This document shows positions 27,380 through 39,500 of a stretch of DNA of 64,000 bases, in pieces. The stretch is from Ostreococcus lucimarinus CCE9901 (Eukaryota; Chlorophyta; Mamiellophyceae; Mamiellales; Bathycoccaceae): assembly GCF_000092065.1 (NCBI RefSeq), contig NC_009356.1, positions 186,001-250,000 of the forward strand, given 5' to 3'. Each line of letters opens with the position of its first letter. The stretch's first letter is position 1. The notes under the pieces were generated by a model. That model made no database searches, was not told the DNA's origin, and was given only the letters and a program-made list of their open reading frames with translations. A program made the position numbers and the translations under genes.

Positions 27380-29149
27380 ATGCCGTTCGCGTCCGTGCAG
27401 GCGTGCGCGCGCGCGCTGAGCGTCGCGGTGCGATGTAAGACGGCGTCGCTCGTGCCGAGACGCTCGCGCGCCGCGGTGACGGCGCCGGCGACGACGGGCG
27501 CGCGGCGGGGCGTGATGACGGAGGCGGTGATCGCGGACGACGTCGGCGAGGCGCGGGTGACGGCGGCGGCGGCGGGGAAGCGACGGGTGGTGGTGCTGGG
27601 GAGCGGATGGGGGGCGATTTCGTTCGTGAAGAGCCTCGACGCGAGCGGGCCGTACGACGTCACGCTGGTGTCGCCGAGGAATTATTTTTTGTACACGCCG
27701 TTGTTGCCGGGAGCGGCGACGGGGGCGGTGGAGGATCGGTCGATCGTGGAGCCGATTCGACGCCCCATCTCGAGCAAGGGGTACAGGTACTTTGAGGCGA
27801 ACGCGCTGAGCGTGGACGTGGCGAAGCGAACCGTGCGGTGCCGAGGGAGCGATCATACGTTTCAAGATGAGGAGGATCTGGCTAAGAGCCAGGCGTGGAA
27901 GGAGTTTGACTTGGAGTACGATTACTTGGTCACGGCGGTGGGGGCGGTGCCGAACACGTTTGGCGTGCCGGGGGTGCAGGAAAATTGCATGTTTTTCAAA
28001 GAGATCAACGACGCGGCGCGGTTTCGACGCGAGGTTAACGAAAGATTTGAATGTGCCACGCTTCCGGGGGTGCCGAAAGAGCGCATCCAGCAGTTGTTGC
28101 GTTTCGTTGTCATCGGCGCCGGGCCCACCGGCGTCGAGCTCGCCGCGGAGCTGTACGACTACGTGTACCAAGATGTGGCGAAGACATTCCCTCGTCGGTT
28201 GCTCGAAGACGTGAGCATCGAAATCATCGATTTACAAGAAAAGATTTTGTCGGCGTACGACAGGCGGATCGCAGAGTACGCGACGGATTTCTTTCAACGG
28301 GCCAACATCAAGTGCCTGCTCGGCGCCGCCGTTAAGGAGGTCAAGGACGGCGCCGTCGTCATCTCTGATCGTGATGGTTCGAACGTGCGCGAAGTTCCGT
28401 TCGGGCTCGCAGTTTGGTGCACGGGTATCAAGCTCAACCCGTTCTGCGAAAAGCTGATCGAGTCTTTACCCCAACAAGAAAACAAGCGTTCGTTACTCAC
28501 CGATAAGAATCTTCGAGTCAAGGGAAGCGACGGGACGATTTTTGCCTTGGGCGATTGCGCCACGATCGAACGTCCGCGCTCGCTCGCCAAAGCGGAAGAA
28601 CTCTATCGAGAAGCGGCGCGATGCACCCCAGAAGGTGACTGCGAAATCGATCTCAGCAAGGACGGCGTGAAGAAGGCGTTGAAGTACGGCTTCGACGAGT
28701 TTCCGCACTTGGAAGAAATTTACAACCGCGTGGATGATGTTTTCACTACGTTCACGGGTGGTAGTGATCGTATGTCTTTCCCCGAGTTCCGTGTCATGCT
28801 CGAAGACGTTGACAAAGGCCTTCGCGCTTTGCCGGCGACGGCGCAGGTAGCTAAGCAAGAGGGCCAGTACCTTGCTCAGTATTTCAACACTTGCGCGGGG
28901 GATGAGGATAAAATCAAACAAGGTGACGCGCGATTCGATTACGTGCACAAAGGTTCGCTCGCGTACATCGGCAAGGACGCGGCTGTCGCTGATATTCCCG
29001 GTTTCGCCATCGTAAAGGGCTTTGCTGCCGGTTTGATTTGGAAATCGTTTGAGACAGTTTCCCAGGTTTCCCCGCGCAACGTTCTTCTCGTCGCCGCCGA
29101 CATGATCAGAACCAAGATCTTTGGTCGCGACATTTCGCGCATCAACTAA
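27380..29149 (+). CDS. Type II NAD(P)H dehydrogenase with EF-hand-like insert (NDB/NDE type)
   Basis: 589 aa. A single-subunit, rotenone-insensitive FAD enzyme that oxidises NAD(P)H and reduces quinone without proton pumping. First dinucleotide fold VVVLGSGWGAISFVKSL at about 70-86, NYFLYTPLLPGAATG, second fold FVVIGAGPTGVELAAEL, and FALGDCATIE near the end of the FAD domain. Between this and the C-terminal membrane-anchoring region (AYIGKDAAVAD, then FGRDISRIN) lies an insert with one EF-hand-like stretch (DVFTTFTGGSDRMSFPEFRVML), the mark of calcium-responsive external NDB enzymes. The N-terminus looks like a mitochondrial presequence; a dual or plastid location cannot be excluded. Confidence 0.93.
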   Translation: MPFASVQACARALSVAVRCKTASLVPRRSRAAVTAPATTGARRGVMTEAVIADDVGEARVTAAAAGKRRVVVLGSGWGAISFVKSLDASGPYDVTLVSPRNYFLYTPLLPGAATGAVEDRSIVEPIRRPISSKGYRYFEANALSVDVAKRTVRCRGSDHTFQDEEDLAKSQAWKEFDLEYDYLVTAVGAVPNTFGVPGVQENCMFFKEINDAARFRREVNERFECATLPGVPKERIQQLLRFVVIGAGPTGVELAAELYDYVYQDVAKTFPRRLLEDVSIEIIDLQEKILSAYDRRIAEYATDFFQRANIKCLLGAAVKEVKDGAVVISDRDGSNVREVPFGLAVWCTGIKLNPFCEKLIESLPQQENKRSLLTDKNLRVKGSDGTIFALGDCATIERPRSLAKAEELYREAARCTPEGDCEIDLSKDGVKKALKYGFDEFPHLEEIYNRVDDVFTTFTGGSDRMSFPEFRVMLEDVDKGLRALPATAQVAKQEGQYLAQYFNTCAGDEDKIKQGDARFDYVHKGSLAYIGKDAAVADIPGFAIVKGFAAGLIWKSFETVSQVSPRNVLLVAADMIRTKIFGRDISRIN

Positions 29150-29340
29150 ACAGTCAAGCTTCGCATCAATAGCATTTAAGCGAAGTGATTTAAGCCGCTC
29201 ACTACAGCATCATACTGTACTCGTGTTGAAATGAAATCTCATCGTACTTCACGCGTCGCTCGCCGCTAACTTGTTTTTTTAGAAAGATGGTTGGAAAAGA
29301 TGTTTGGTTTCTTATTACTGTAGCCAACGACATAAATGTC

Positions 29341-32300
29341 TCATGCGGCCGCACGGCGCGATCGTCGCGGCGGACTTGTCGGTGGCGTCGCAACCTTGGG
29401 TAAATCGGGCGCAACGTTTTCTTGCTCATCGGAAGTCTTGCTGTCTGTTCGGACAATTTCCGATGGAATTTCCTCGTCGTTGTCCACTGTTTGAGGTTTT
29501 TCCTCGCTAGGTTCTTCTTCCTCTTTCTTAATTTCTGCAACAACAGTCTCTTCTTTACCCTCAGCTCGCGCCGACACGTTGTATGCTGCCGCTCGTTCGA
29601 CGTGCGCGTCGTTAAGCCTAGTCTCGAAAGCCTCCACAAACTGTTTTGCTTCGGGCTTTGCCGCGCGCTTCTGCTTGTGACACATCGCGATGAAGCACGC
29701 ATGTACTTCGTGATCATACAAGGCAGCATCGTACTGCTTCCAACTCTCTGTGAACTTCTTGAAAGCACGCTCGCTGAGGTTGAGTTGCGAGATGCAAAAG
29801 GCGATATCGCGCGCAGGTTTCGGTGTTTCAGCCAAACACGCCTCGGCAAATCTCGCGCACATCTTTTCGCATATTGCTTCAGCCTGACGCTCCTTGTCAA
29901 TGAACCCGACGAGACGAGTCATGATGCGCTTGAAAGCGTCCGGAGAAATATCTTCGTCGGAGGACAGCCTAGACAATAAATCTGTCAGCAAGTTGTAAAT
30001 CGGATTACCGTGCTTCTGAGAGAGTTCGTGGAAGAACAGCTTTGCCACGCCGGCGACTCGGGGGTCGACATCCTCCAGACATCGAGCCATCTCGCTGATA
30101 TGACCCTTGACTTTCATCATATCGTTCAAAACCAAATGGGACAACATCGTGATGGCGTGTTGTCGAACGCTTGCGTCGGTGTCGTGCAACGAGTTGCCCC
30201 ATTCCTTGATACCGTACAAGTGTTCAGTCCACGGCTCGACGGCGTTGGGGAATCGGAACGCCAGATCACCAAGGGCGACAAGAAGCGCGGAGCGAGTACC
30301 CTTGTCGGACTCGACTTTGAGACGAGTAAAGATCAATTTGAGATGATCCTCGCAGAATTTGGCGTCCAAAACCATGAAGCGCGTAAGCGCGGCGAGCGCA
30401 GCGCCGCGCAAAAGTTCGGGCCCTTGCACCACTGCTGGGTGAGAGCAAAGCTGCACGACAAATGGAGCATATATGGCGACGAGCCCACGCGCAGCGCCCT
30501 TTTTCGTGGCGAGAAGCTCAGCTTCGGCCTTTTCTCGAGTGGCGTCTAACAAGAGATCCTCTGCGACGGCACCTTCGCCCATGGCGGCGGCGAGATCGTT
30601 GTCACCCGAGTCACCTTTTTCCTTTGCCTCGGCCGCCTCGCGGTCACGAACGACTCTGGCTTGACGAACGGAGCGCGCGAGCTTTTCGATGTGTACCAAG
30701 TGTTTCAGTGAAACCTCGCCGAGAACGAACAAGAACCGTGCCAACACAGCAGTAGGTATTTTGTCCATAGAGTTGCCATTGAACGTAGCAACGGCGAACG
30801 CCTTGATGACTTCCGAAGACGCATGCTCAGGGTCGGGATGGAGCGAATAGAGAGCCGAAATCGCTTGTTCGGCGGATGGAAACCACGCGCGACCCGCGAG
30901 CGGAGCGGCCGGATGAAGCACCTTGGCAAGCTCAGCGAATACCGGGTGGCTGAGCTCCAAAGGCTCGCCATCCTTTCCTCGGACCACCGTGAGCGCGCAG
31001 CACGCGGCTCGGCACAGTGTTGGAGATTTCTTTTCGCCCGATAGCGCAGCCTCGATCGCGGCGCACACAGTTCCGAGATGTCCCCGCACGATTTCAGGAC
31101 TCGTACGAGCGCACATCGTGAGTACATTAAGCGCCGCGGCCTTGCGGTTATTCGAACATTCATCACTCGATACATTTGACCACAAAGTCTTCATCACCGC
31201 GCCAGTCGGCGGCAATCGACCCGATAAGACGAGCGCCTTCAGGACATCTTCAAGCGACGCTAGTTCACCTAGTGCGGCTGTGGCAGCGAGTTCGCTCAAG
31301 CCCGCTGCTGCGAGCATCGGGCTCTCGGCGTTCGAAAGATACAACACATCCACAGCTTCGACAACGGCGTCTTTGATGGCTTGATCGCGAGAGAAGATGA
31401 GGCCGAGCAATCGTCGAACACCTTCGGTAGAACCATCGACATTAAATTGACGCATGCGAACGAGTAAGCCAATAGCTTCGGTGACGTCGGAGGCGACAGA
31501 GGAAGTGAGGAGATTGCTCAAGTTTGCCACCGTGCCAGAGAGTTGCACCGTGAACCCGAGGGCGGTTTTCAGCGCCGCAACCATGGTGCGAACTGCTTCG
31601 AGACCGCCATTGAGATGGATTGCGGCGTTCGCATCGCCTTCTTGTTGTTTCGGAGGTTCCTGCGATCCGTCCTCGGTGTTCGATTCTTTGCCTTCGGCGC
31701 TCTCCTCGGGCGTTTCTTCTTCGGGCGGAGTCATCGACGCGAGCTTGGCTTCGTAATCCTTCAACGATTCAGCAAACGTCGCGCTCGGAAGTTGCGGAGC
31801 GAAAGGGTTGAACCCCAAAAGCGATGCAAGTAGACCCATAGCCGCCTTGCGCACGAGTGCGCCCTTGTCGTGCAGTCGCCCGATTGCGAGGTCCGTGACG
31901 ACGAGCCAGTGCGACAACGGAATCGCCTTGGCTTCAGCCATGGTCGCCCACGTGTTCAATACTCGTGCTCGCGTAAACGCACTCGTATCGTGTACACGCT
32001 CGACGAGTAGATCTAAGAACCCTTGTTTCGTGCGTAGAAGTGGCGCAGTGCTGTTGTCGTGATGATCGCTCACCGCAACGACATCCTTCTGCGAAATCAA
32101 GAGGTGTCCCAATACAGAGACTATCGCAGAACGCAAAGAGTACGCTTCGCCATCCAAATGAGGCATGAGCACGGACATGTTCGTCATCGTCGTCTTTGGC
32201 ATACGTTCTGCGATTTCACTGAGGAAAGCACCGACACAACGCACGCCGACAGCGTCGCTGGCTTGCTGCAGCTTGTAATCATGAGGATCGACGCGCCCAA

Positions 32301-33371
32301 CCTCGCGAATAAGTGCCGCCGCGAGGTGCGCGTTTTCAAATCTATCAGCCGCCGCGCTCGCGAGTTCCGCGATTGGGCCGGACAAATGCTCGCACTTGTT
32401 CAGTAGATGAATCAACGCTGTGGTTACTTGCTCGAGCTGGCCCCACTTGAGCGCACAAGAGCCCATCATTTCAAACGCCGCGCGCTTCGTCACTTTGCTC
32501 TTCAACGCCGCGGGATTTTCGAGCAACATCGACCCGAGACGCACAAACAACCTCAAGAAGTCCTCCTCGGGCTGCTTCGGACGGAATACCTGCCACAAAT
32601 CGATGTCCAAGGCACCAGCCATGACGTGCACGATGCGCTCACGCTGTTCGTCCCACGCCCACTCCGCCAACTTTGCCTTATTCGTCTGCTTCTTCTTCCC
32701 CTTGGCGCCAGGCGCGGGCTTTTGCGCGCACGCCATCGCGGCGCACTCCTTCGATTCTTTTTCGCACACCTCGCACACGTGGAATATAAACGTTGCGTAC
32801 GCCTTCAACGCCTGTCGATACCCAAACATCGTCTCCGCGTGCGCCTCATCCGCGCTCGCGCCGCTCACCACCGCCGCCGTCACGCTCGCGCTCAACACGC
32901 TCAAATTCGAACACAACGCATCGATCAAGCGCATGCGTTCGATCGGCGTCAACTCGATGAAATCTCTGCGTTCGCGCACCATCGTCAGTCTCCGACCGCG
33001 CCCTCATCGTTTCGTCGCGCGCTCGCGCGGGCGCGCTTCGCTCGCCCCGGAATCAAAGTTCGTTGAAAACGGCCCACGCGTCGCATCGTATTCCTTCGCT
33101 CCGCGCACCTGCACAGCGCGTACGCCCCCCCGAACGCGTTCAAATCGTTCACCAACGTCTCGGCTTCGCCATCGCACAGGATGCGGACGACGTCATCGAC
33201 CGCGTCGGCGCGTTCGGACGGATCGCACGACGCGACGTCGAGGCTGGCGTCGCGCGCGATGACGATGCGTCGTCGTCCGTCGCGCGCGCGGGCGTCGTCG
33301 TCGTCGGCGTCGACGCAGAGGTCGGCGAAGGCGTCGGGAACGACGAATTCTCGCGCGAGGTCGAGGGCCAT
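29341..33371 (-). CDS. Condensin complex subunit 1 (CAP-D2)
   Basis: 1295 aa after splicing: exon 1 33371-33109 (87 codons plus 2 nt), intron 33108-32966 (143 bp, donor GTGCGCG, branch CTGAC, acceptor GCAG, phase 2), exon 2 32965-29341. The junction restores GGAYALCRDFIELTPIERMR in the Cnd1 N-terminal domain. Exon 1 begins MALDLAREFVVPDAFADL. The rest is HEAT-repeat-like helices, with the Cnd1 domain near the C-terminal third (LGDLAFRFPNAVEPWTEHLY, VRQHAITMLSHLVLNDMMKV) and an acidic, Ser/Pro-rich tail ending in PPRRSRRAAA. CAP-D2 is the HEAT subunit of condensin I, needed for mitotic chromosome compaction. The other exon-1 frame extension ends in a stop inside the intron. Confidence 0.93.
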
Positions 33372-33507
33372 CGCGGCGCGGGGACGCGCGTGGGTGTGAG
33401 GGAGGTGGCGGGCGAGCGAGCTTTTGGTTCCCCCGCCGCGCGCGCGAGGGCGAAGGCGCGAGGGGTGATTGCGGATGAATTCAATTAAAGATTGAGACCG
33501 CGCGCGT

Positions 33508-36500
33508 CTATGCGACGTCGCTCGTGTCGGATGGCGCGACGTCGACTTGGACGTCGACGCCTTCGTCGGGCGCTTCGATGACGGGCGCTTCGATGACGGG
33601 CGCTTGGACGTCGACGTCGACGACGTCGACGGCTTCGACGAGGCTCGTATCGATTTCTTGACGGTTGCCGCCGCCGAAAAGACCACCAAAGAAGCCTGGT
33701 TTCTTCGTACGCTTTTTCGCTTGCTTTTGTGCGCGCTTTTCGAGTGTTTTTGACTTCTTTTCTGCCAAAATCTTGAGATTGTCGTGCGCGGCTTGCGCGC
33801 ACTCCTGACAGCGAACGCTGAAGCCACTTTCGGCGATGCTCTGAGACGCGCGGACGCACCAGTCAACGAAATCGGTCACTTCGCTCTGTAAATGTTGTTC
33901 AAGTGACGTGTCTTCTTCGTCCGATCGAATAGACTTGATTATACGCTCCGTCATCGTCTCGAGAACCTGCATGAACTTGACGTCGCCAAAGTTTTTAAAT
34001 AGGGGCTTCCATTCCACGGCGCGCAGCACCACGCAGTTTTGTAAGTAGGTGTCATGATTTTTCAGAGCATCGATGGTTTCGTCGAGCAAAAGCCTGTTCG
34101 CTTCGACATTATCACCAACGAGAGACTCGCTTTCTGGATGTCTGAAGAGCTCGATGCATGCGTCCCGCCAAGTTTCGTGCTTGACGATGATGTCGTCGAA
34201 GGCGTTCAAGACGACGAGCACCCTGCCGACGTCGTCAACAGAAACTACCTGCGCGAGTTGAATAGTGAAGGTATCGGCCTGGGTGCAGAGAATTGATGCG
34301 TTCAGTTCATCCGTGCCGAAGTGTTCGGGAAGCGTTCTTTGCTCATCTTCGAGAGCCACTGCCTCTTGACCTAAAGAGATGAGTTCCGTTACTCGCTCAC
34401 CGCGAGCGTACTCCAACATATCGTCATCCAACTGCTTAGCAGCGCGATCGAATGCATGAATTCGCAGCAGTAAGTGTAAAGCGCCGGCGGTTGACTCGTT
34501 TGCATTCGTCCGGCGTACAAACTCTACCTCGGCGGCTTCAATCAAAGTCGTCAGTAAGTTGGCGGCGCTTTCAATTTGTTGTTCAACGTCGCGGTCCGCC
34601 GGCACAGGTTGAATGGTACACACGTTGACGATGTGCGCCACCTCATTCGCGATTTCCAGAAGTGCACGAATTTGTGCGGGATCTTCGTCACCCTTGTCCT
34701 TCATGTGTTGAACTCTCCGTAGCATGGCCTCACGTGTAGCCTCGAGCCGCGCGCGAACTTTGCGTTTGGATACGGCGACTTGAGCTCTCAACGCGTAGAT
34801 GCTAACGATCTTTCCAGCCTTCGCGAGATCGATAAATTCTCGATGGACAGAATTTGCGCTCTCCTCAGGTTCTTTCTCAAAATTCAGCTTTTTCGTGACC
34901 TTCTTGCTCACTGAAAGCCTTTCTGATACAATCATACCAACGCGCACCATCAACAGAGCGCATATGATGCCCATCAGAAATGCTGTGGACAGGCCCGTCA
35001 ACGAGCTGTCTGTCGCGAATATCATACCGAGGAGGGGAATGAGACCTTGCAAAAAACCAGCGGTCGACTCAGTCTTATTGAGCGCATTGTGGATTTTCTT
35101 TTGAGCAAAACCGAGGGTGATAATACGCCATGGCTGGCAAATCAAAACGAACAAAGCGGATATCCAGTGCACCGCCACGAGGCCGTAAATACTGATGCCC
35201 TCGGCGATGTTTGGAGAACCCGCGAGAATCACTCCAAGCTTTTGAATCATTTCAATTGCGAGGTAATTCAATGCCAGACGATCGAGCCAAGCCATTTTCG
35301 AGGCGCGCTCTCGAGCTTTCTGGGTCAACGTTCTTTTCAATGGTTTCTTTTTCATCGAAAGTTCCGGAAGGCGTTCGCGACGACTCTTCTGATTCTTTAG
35401 ACTCTTCGCTTTCTCGAGGATTCGACCGAAGAAGGATGGTTTTTCCGTCGCTTGACCGCTTTGTTCCTCGAATAACTCATCGTCGACTATGGCGGCGAGC
35501 TCTTCGGTTTCCGAGTCGAGCTTGAAAGTCGACGTTCGTTCAAATGTGGGCTTACGAAGACTGACACTTTGGGACAAAGATTTATCAATTTCGACTCTCG
35601 CCAAAGTTGAAGTTCGTTGAAGCGTCGGTTTTCGCTCAGCCCCGCTTGGGGTAGGCGAGTGTGAATCGCCGTCTTGCGCAAGAGTCGTAGACCGCGATAG
35701 CACTGGTGTGCGTATAGTCGCTTGTCGCGAGACGTTCCTCACAATCTCCGAGATTTCCAACTTATCAGATTCCGTCAACTCAGTGCGTCTGTAGATATCG
35801 TATAGGGCACCCCAGCTATCGAGGGTTCGCGCATCGTCCAATTTACCATCGATTCGAATACGACGAACTTTGTTGATAACGAAAAGTGGTAGCCCCACAC
35901 CGATGGCGAGTATGATCCCGCATGCCGCAGATGTCGCGAGAATATGCTCTGGTGAATCGCAATCGACGTCAACGTCGTAGACCAACACTCTGGCTTCGCT
36001 CGAGCCGTACTTTATGCAATCAAACGCCTGGAGACACAGGCGGACAATCGGTAAATACAGAATTGTCAAACAGAGCGAGCCAAATACTCGAAGCGTCGCC
36101 CTTAGCTTGTATTGCCGCTGCAATTCTTTCACCACTCGATCACCGCTCTCAGACGCGTATGTTCGACGCTCCTTCGAGCTAAAGATGCCAGGCCGAGCGA
36201 TCCAGAACATCGTCTTTTCTCCGTCGTGAGCGCTGCGAATTGCCAAAACAGTGTGTTCGTAACAGTATGCAGCGTAGCGATCGCGAAGATAAAACACCAC
36301 AGCTAAGCCGCATGGAATTATGAGCGCACCCGACCAAAAGAGAGTGGGCCATTTGATGTTCGCACCTGCGCACTCCGGAGCCAAAAACTCGATGTTGAAG
36401 TTGAAAGCCTTCAGCCAATCCGCAAAGTTCAGAACCGGGAGAGGCCATTTAATTTCCACACTAAAGGAGATGGAAAAGAATTGCAAAGTCTCAACCACTT

Positions 36501-39500
36501 TTTTGATCATGTTGGTAGAAACGGCACCCAAAGCTTCCGCAGCTTTGAAGCCCACGAGGCCTGCGACAACGACGAAGAAGGCGGCGACGCCGGCGCTCGC
36601 CGCCGAGTTTTCTGGGCATTCTAAACATTGCGTGCCGCTCTTGTAATAGCCTTCGAGACAAGCTCGGCAAAGCAGACCCGTTGATCCTTCACGGCAGCCA
36701 GCATTTCCTTCAACGCAGCGTATGGGAAAAGGACATTCTCCCTGTGGCACACAAAAATCATCGATAGAAGCGTATACACCCTCGTTGTTTGTGCAGTCTT
36801 GGATGTAAGCGTTCGGAGGACCGTCGGTGTTGGGCAGTTCGTCGAATCGCTTGAACATCAAGGGCCAATGCTCAACATCGGCGAACATTCCAGTGGAATT
36901 CTCATAAGAAACTGTAGAATTCCAAACGGTGATGTCGCTCTTGAAGGGTGTCACTTGCGCAAACATGTTGCGCATGTCTGTCACCTGCCTGACGTTCCAG
37001 CTGTTGATGGATAAATCCATTAGAGACGCTCCTTGAAACATTGAATTCATATCAACCACGGAAGACGTGTCCCAAGCCAGCGAAGAGACATTGTTATTGT
37101 TAAAATTCGTTGCGAGATTAAACATTCGCGCCATGCTCGTAACTGAACCTGTATTCCAATTACCGACGCCACCGTTGAATAAGGATGCTCCGAGAAACAT
37201 TTCTTCCATATCCTTGACGGCTAGAGTGTTCCAAGCACCCCAAAAGCGATCACCACTATCGATAATCGGGTTCAAAGCGGATGCAGAGGCGAACATTCTT
37301 TTCATTGACGTCACGGCTGCTGTGTTCCATCTGCCGACACCACTGTTCGCAGTGCCGGCGCCGTTGAACGCGACTGCGCCCTCAAACATGGACGCCATCG
37401 AGATCACTGAAGAAGTATCCCAATTATTGATGTCCTGGTCGAATGTAGTGGCACGGTATAGCATGTACTGCATATCGACGACATTACTTGTGTCCCACGA
37501 GTAGAGTGGTTGATTGAAAGCCGCATTATCAGCCATCATGTAGGACATGTTCACCACCGAGGACGTGTCCCAAGCACCGATGGCGCTGTTGAACAGAGCC
37601 GCCCCCTGTAACATGTTTGCCATGGTCGTGACAGAGCTTGTGTTCCAAACACCGATATCGCCGGCAAACGCGGTAGCGTTTGCGAAAACCTCCGACATAT
37701 CCTGCACCGTATTCGTGTTCCAACTCGTCAGATCACTGGTAAACGTCGTCGCACCTCGAAACATGCCTCGCATCCTCTGCAAATTCGTCGTACTCCACGA
37801 TGCAAGGACGGAGTTGAACGTTGACGCAAACGCAAACATATCAGTCATATCAACGACATTAGATGTGTCCCAGTCATCGATCGAACTTGTGAATGCAGTG
37901 GCGTTGTAGAACATCTCCTTCATCGACGTTGCAGCGCCCGTATTCCACGAACCAATCGGTTGGCTGAAGCTCGATGCCTGCGAAAACATTGCCTCAAAGC
38001 TTCCGACCGACGCAGTATTCCAGGACGATATGGGTTGATTGAACGTGGACGCGCCGCTGAACATTCCAGCCATGTTCGTGACCGCGCGCGTATTCCACGT
38101 CGATAGAGCACCGTTGAACAGATTTGCACTCGCAAACATGTTCTGCATATTCTTCACGTTGACCACGTCGAAGCCGCTCAAGTCACTCGGTGCGAACGCC
38201 TTCGCCGACGAAAACATAGAACTCATGTCCGTCACCGAACTCGTCACCCAACCGCCAGCCGAACCGAGTCCCGGACGGTTGAAATCAAACGCGCTCTCGA
38301 ACATAGAGCTCATATCTAGCACAGACGCCGTGTTCCAGCCCGAGATGTCCTCGTTAAACTTGAGCGCCAATTTGAAAGTGCCGGCCATATCGACGACGTT
38401 CCTCGTGTTCCAAGCACCAATACCGGCGCCTGGGAAGTCGGATGCCATCTCAAACATGCTCGAAATATTTCCCACATTCACCATGTTCCAAGTGCCGACG
38501 TTCTGTGTAAAAAAGTTGGCTTTATAAAACATTTGACTCATGTCCGTCACCAACGCCGTACTCCAGCTTCCGATCGCCTTGTTGAATCGGCTGGCGCCGG
38601 CGAACATTCCAACCATTTTCGTCACCGCAGCCGTATTCCACGCCGAGATGTCCGCATTGAACGATTGCGCATCCTTGAACAATTCCGACATATCGGTGAT
38701 GAGCGCGGTGTTCCACTGCGTAATATCGTCGTACACGGCAGGACCACAGTCCACCGGCGCACTGTCGCAATTGCACGCCCCGGAAGAGGAAGCGGCCAAG
38801 CAACTGCTCACGGCGGCTTTCAGCTGACTCAAGGACGTGAACGGACCTGGGCTAACCCAAACAGAAGGCGGACCGTCGCGCGATGCGGAGAAATCAGGCT
38901 GGCGGTACATCGTCAACCAAGCCGTGGCGGAACTGAACATGTTTGTCACGCCGGCGCCGGCGGGGACGGACCAGTTACGAATGCCGTCTTGCAAGAAAGC
39001 CGTCGCCCCTTGAAACATGCGCGTCATCGAAACCGCAGACGTCACGACCCACGAAGAAATATCTTGATTGAATGAAGGGTTACCCTCAAACATGTATTCA
39101 AAATCTTCAACTTTGGACACGTCCCACCCGCCAATCGATCCGTTGAAGGAAGTGCCCTGAAACATGTACGCCGTGCTGCGAACCTCACCAGTGTTCCAGA
39201 TGGTCAGGTTCAGTAAAGGCGCGTTGGTGCCCTGAAACATCGCATGCATGCCCGTGACTTTACTCGTGTCCCACGTGTTGAGGGGCTGATTGAAAGAGGT
39301 CGCGCTTTCAAACATGTACTCCATGTCCGTCACTTCCCCGGTGTCCCACTTGGTGATGTCCTGATTGAAACTCGTCGCCTGTTTAAACATCGAATTCATG
39401 TTCGTCACTCTCGCCGTGTTCCACGATTGTATATTTTGATTGAAGGCGGTCGCGCCTTGTAACATATTTCTCATGTTCGTGACCTTCTCCGTATTCCATG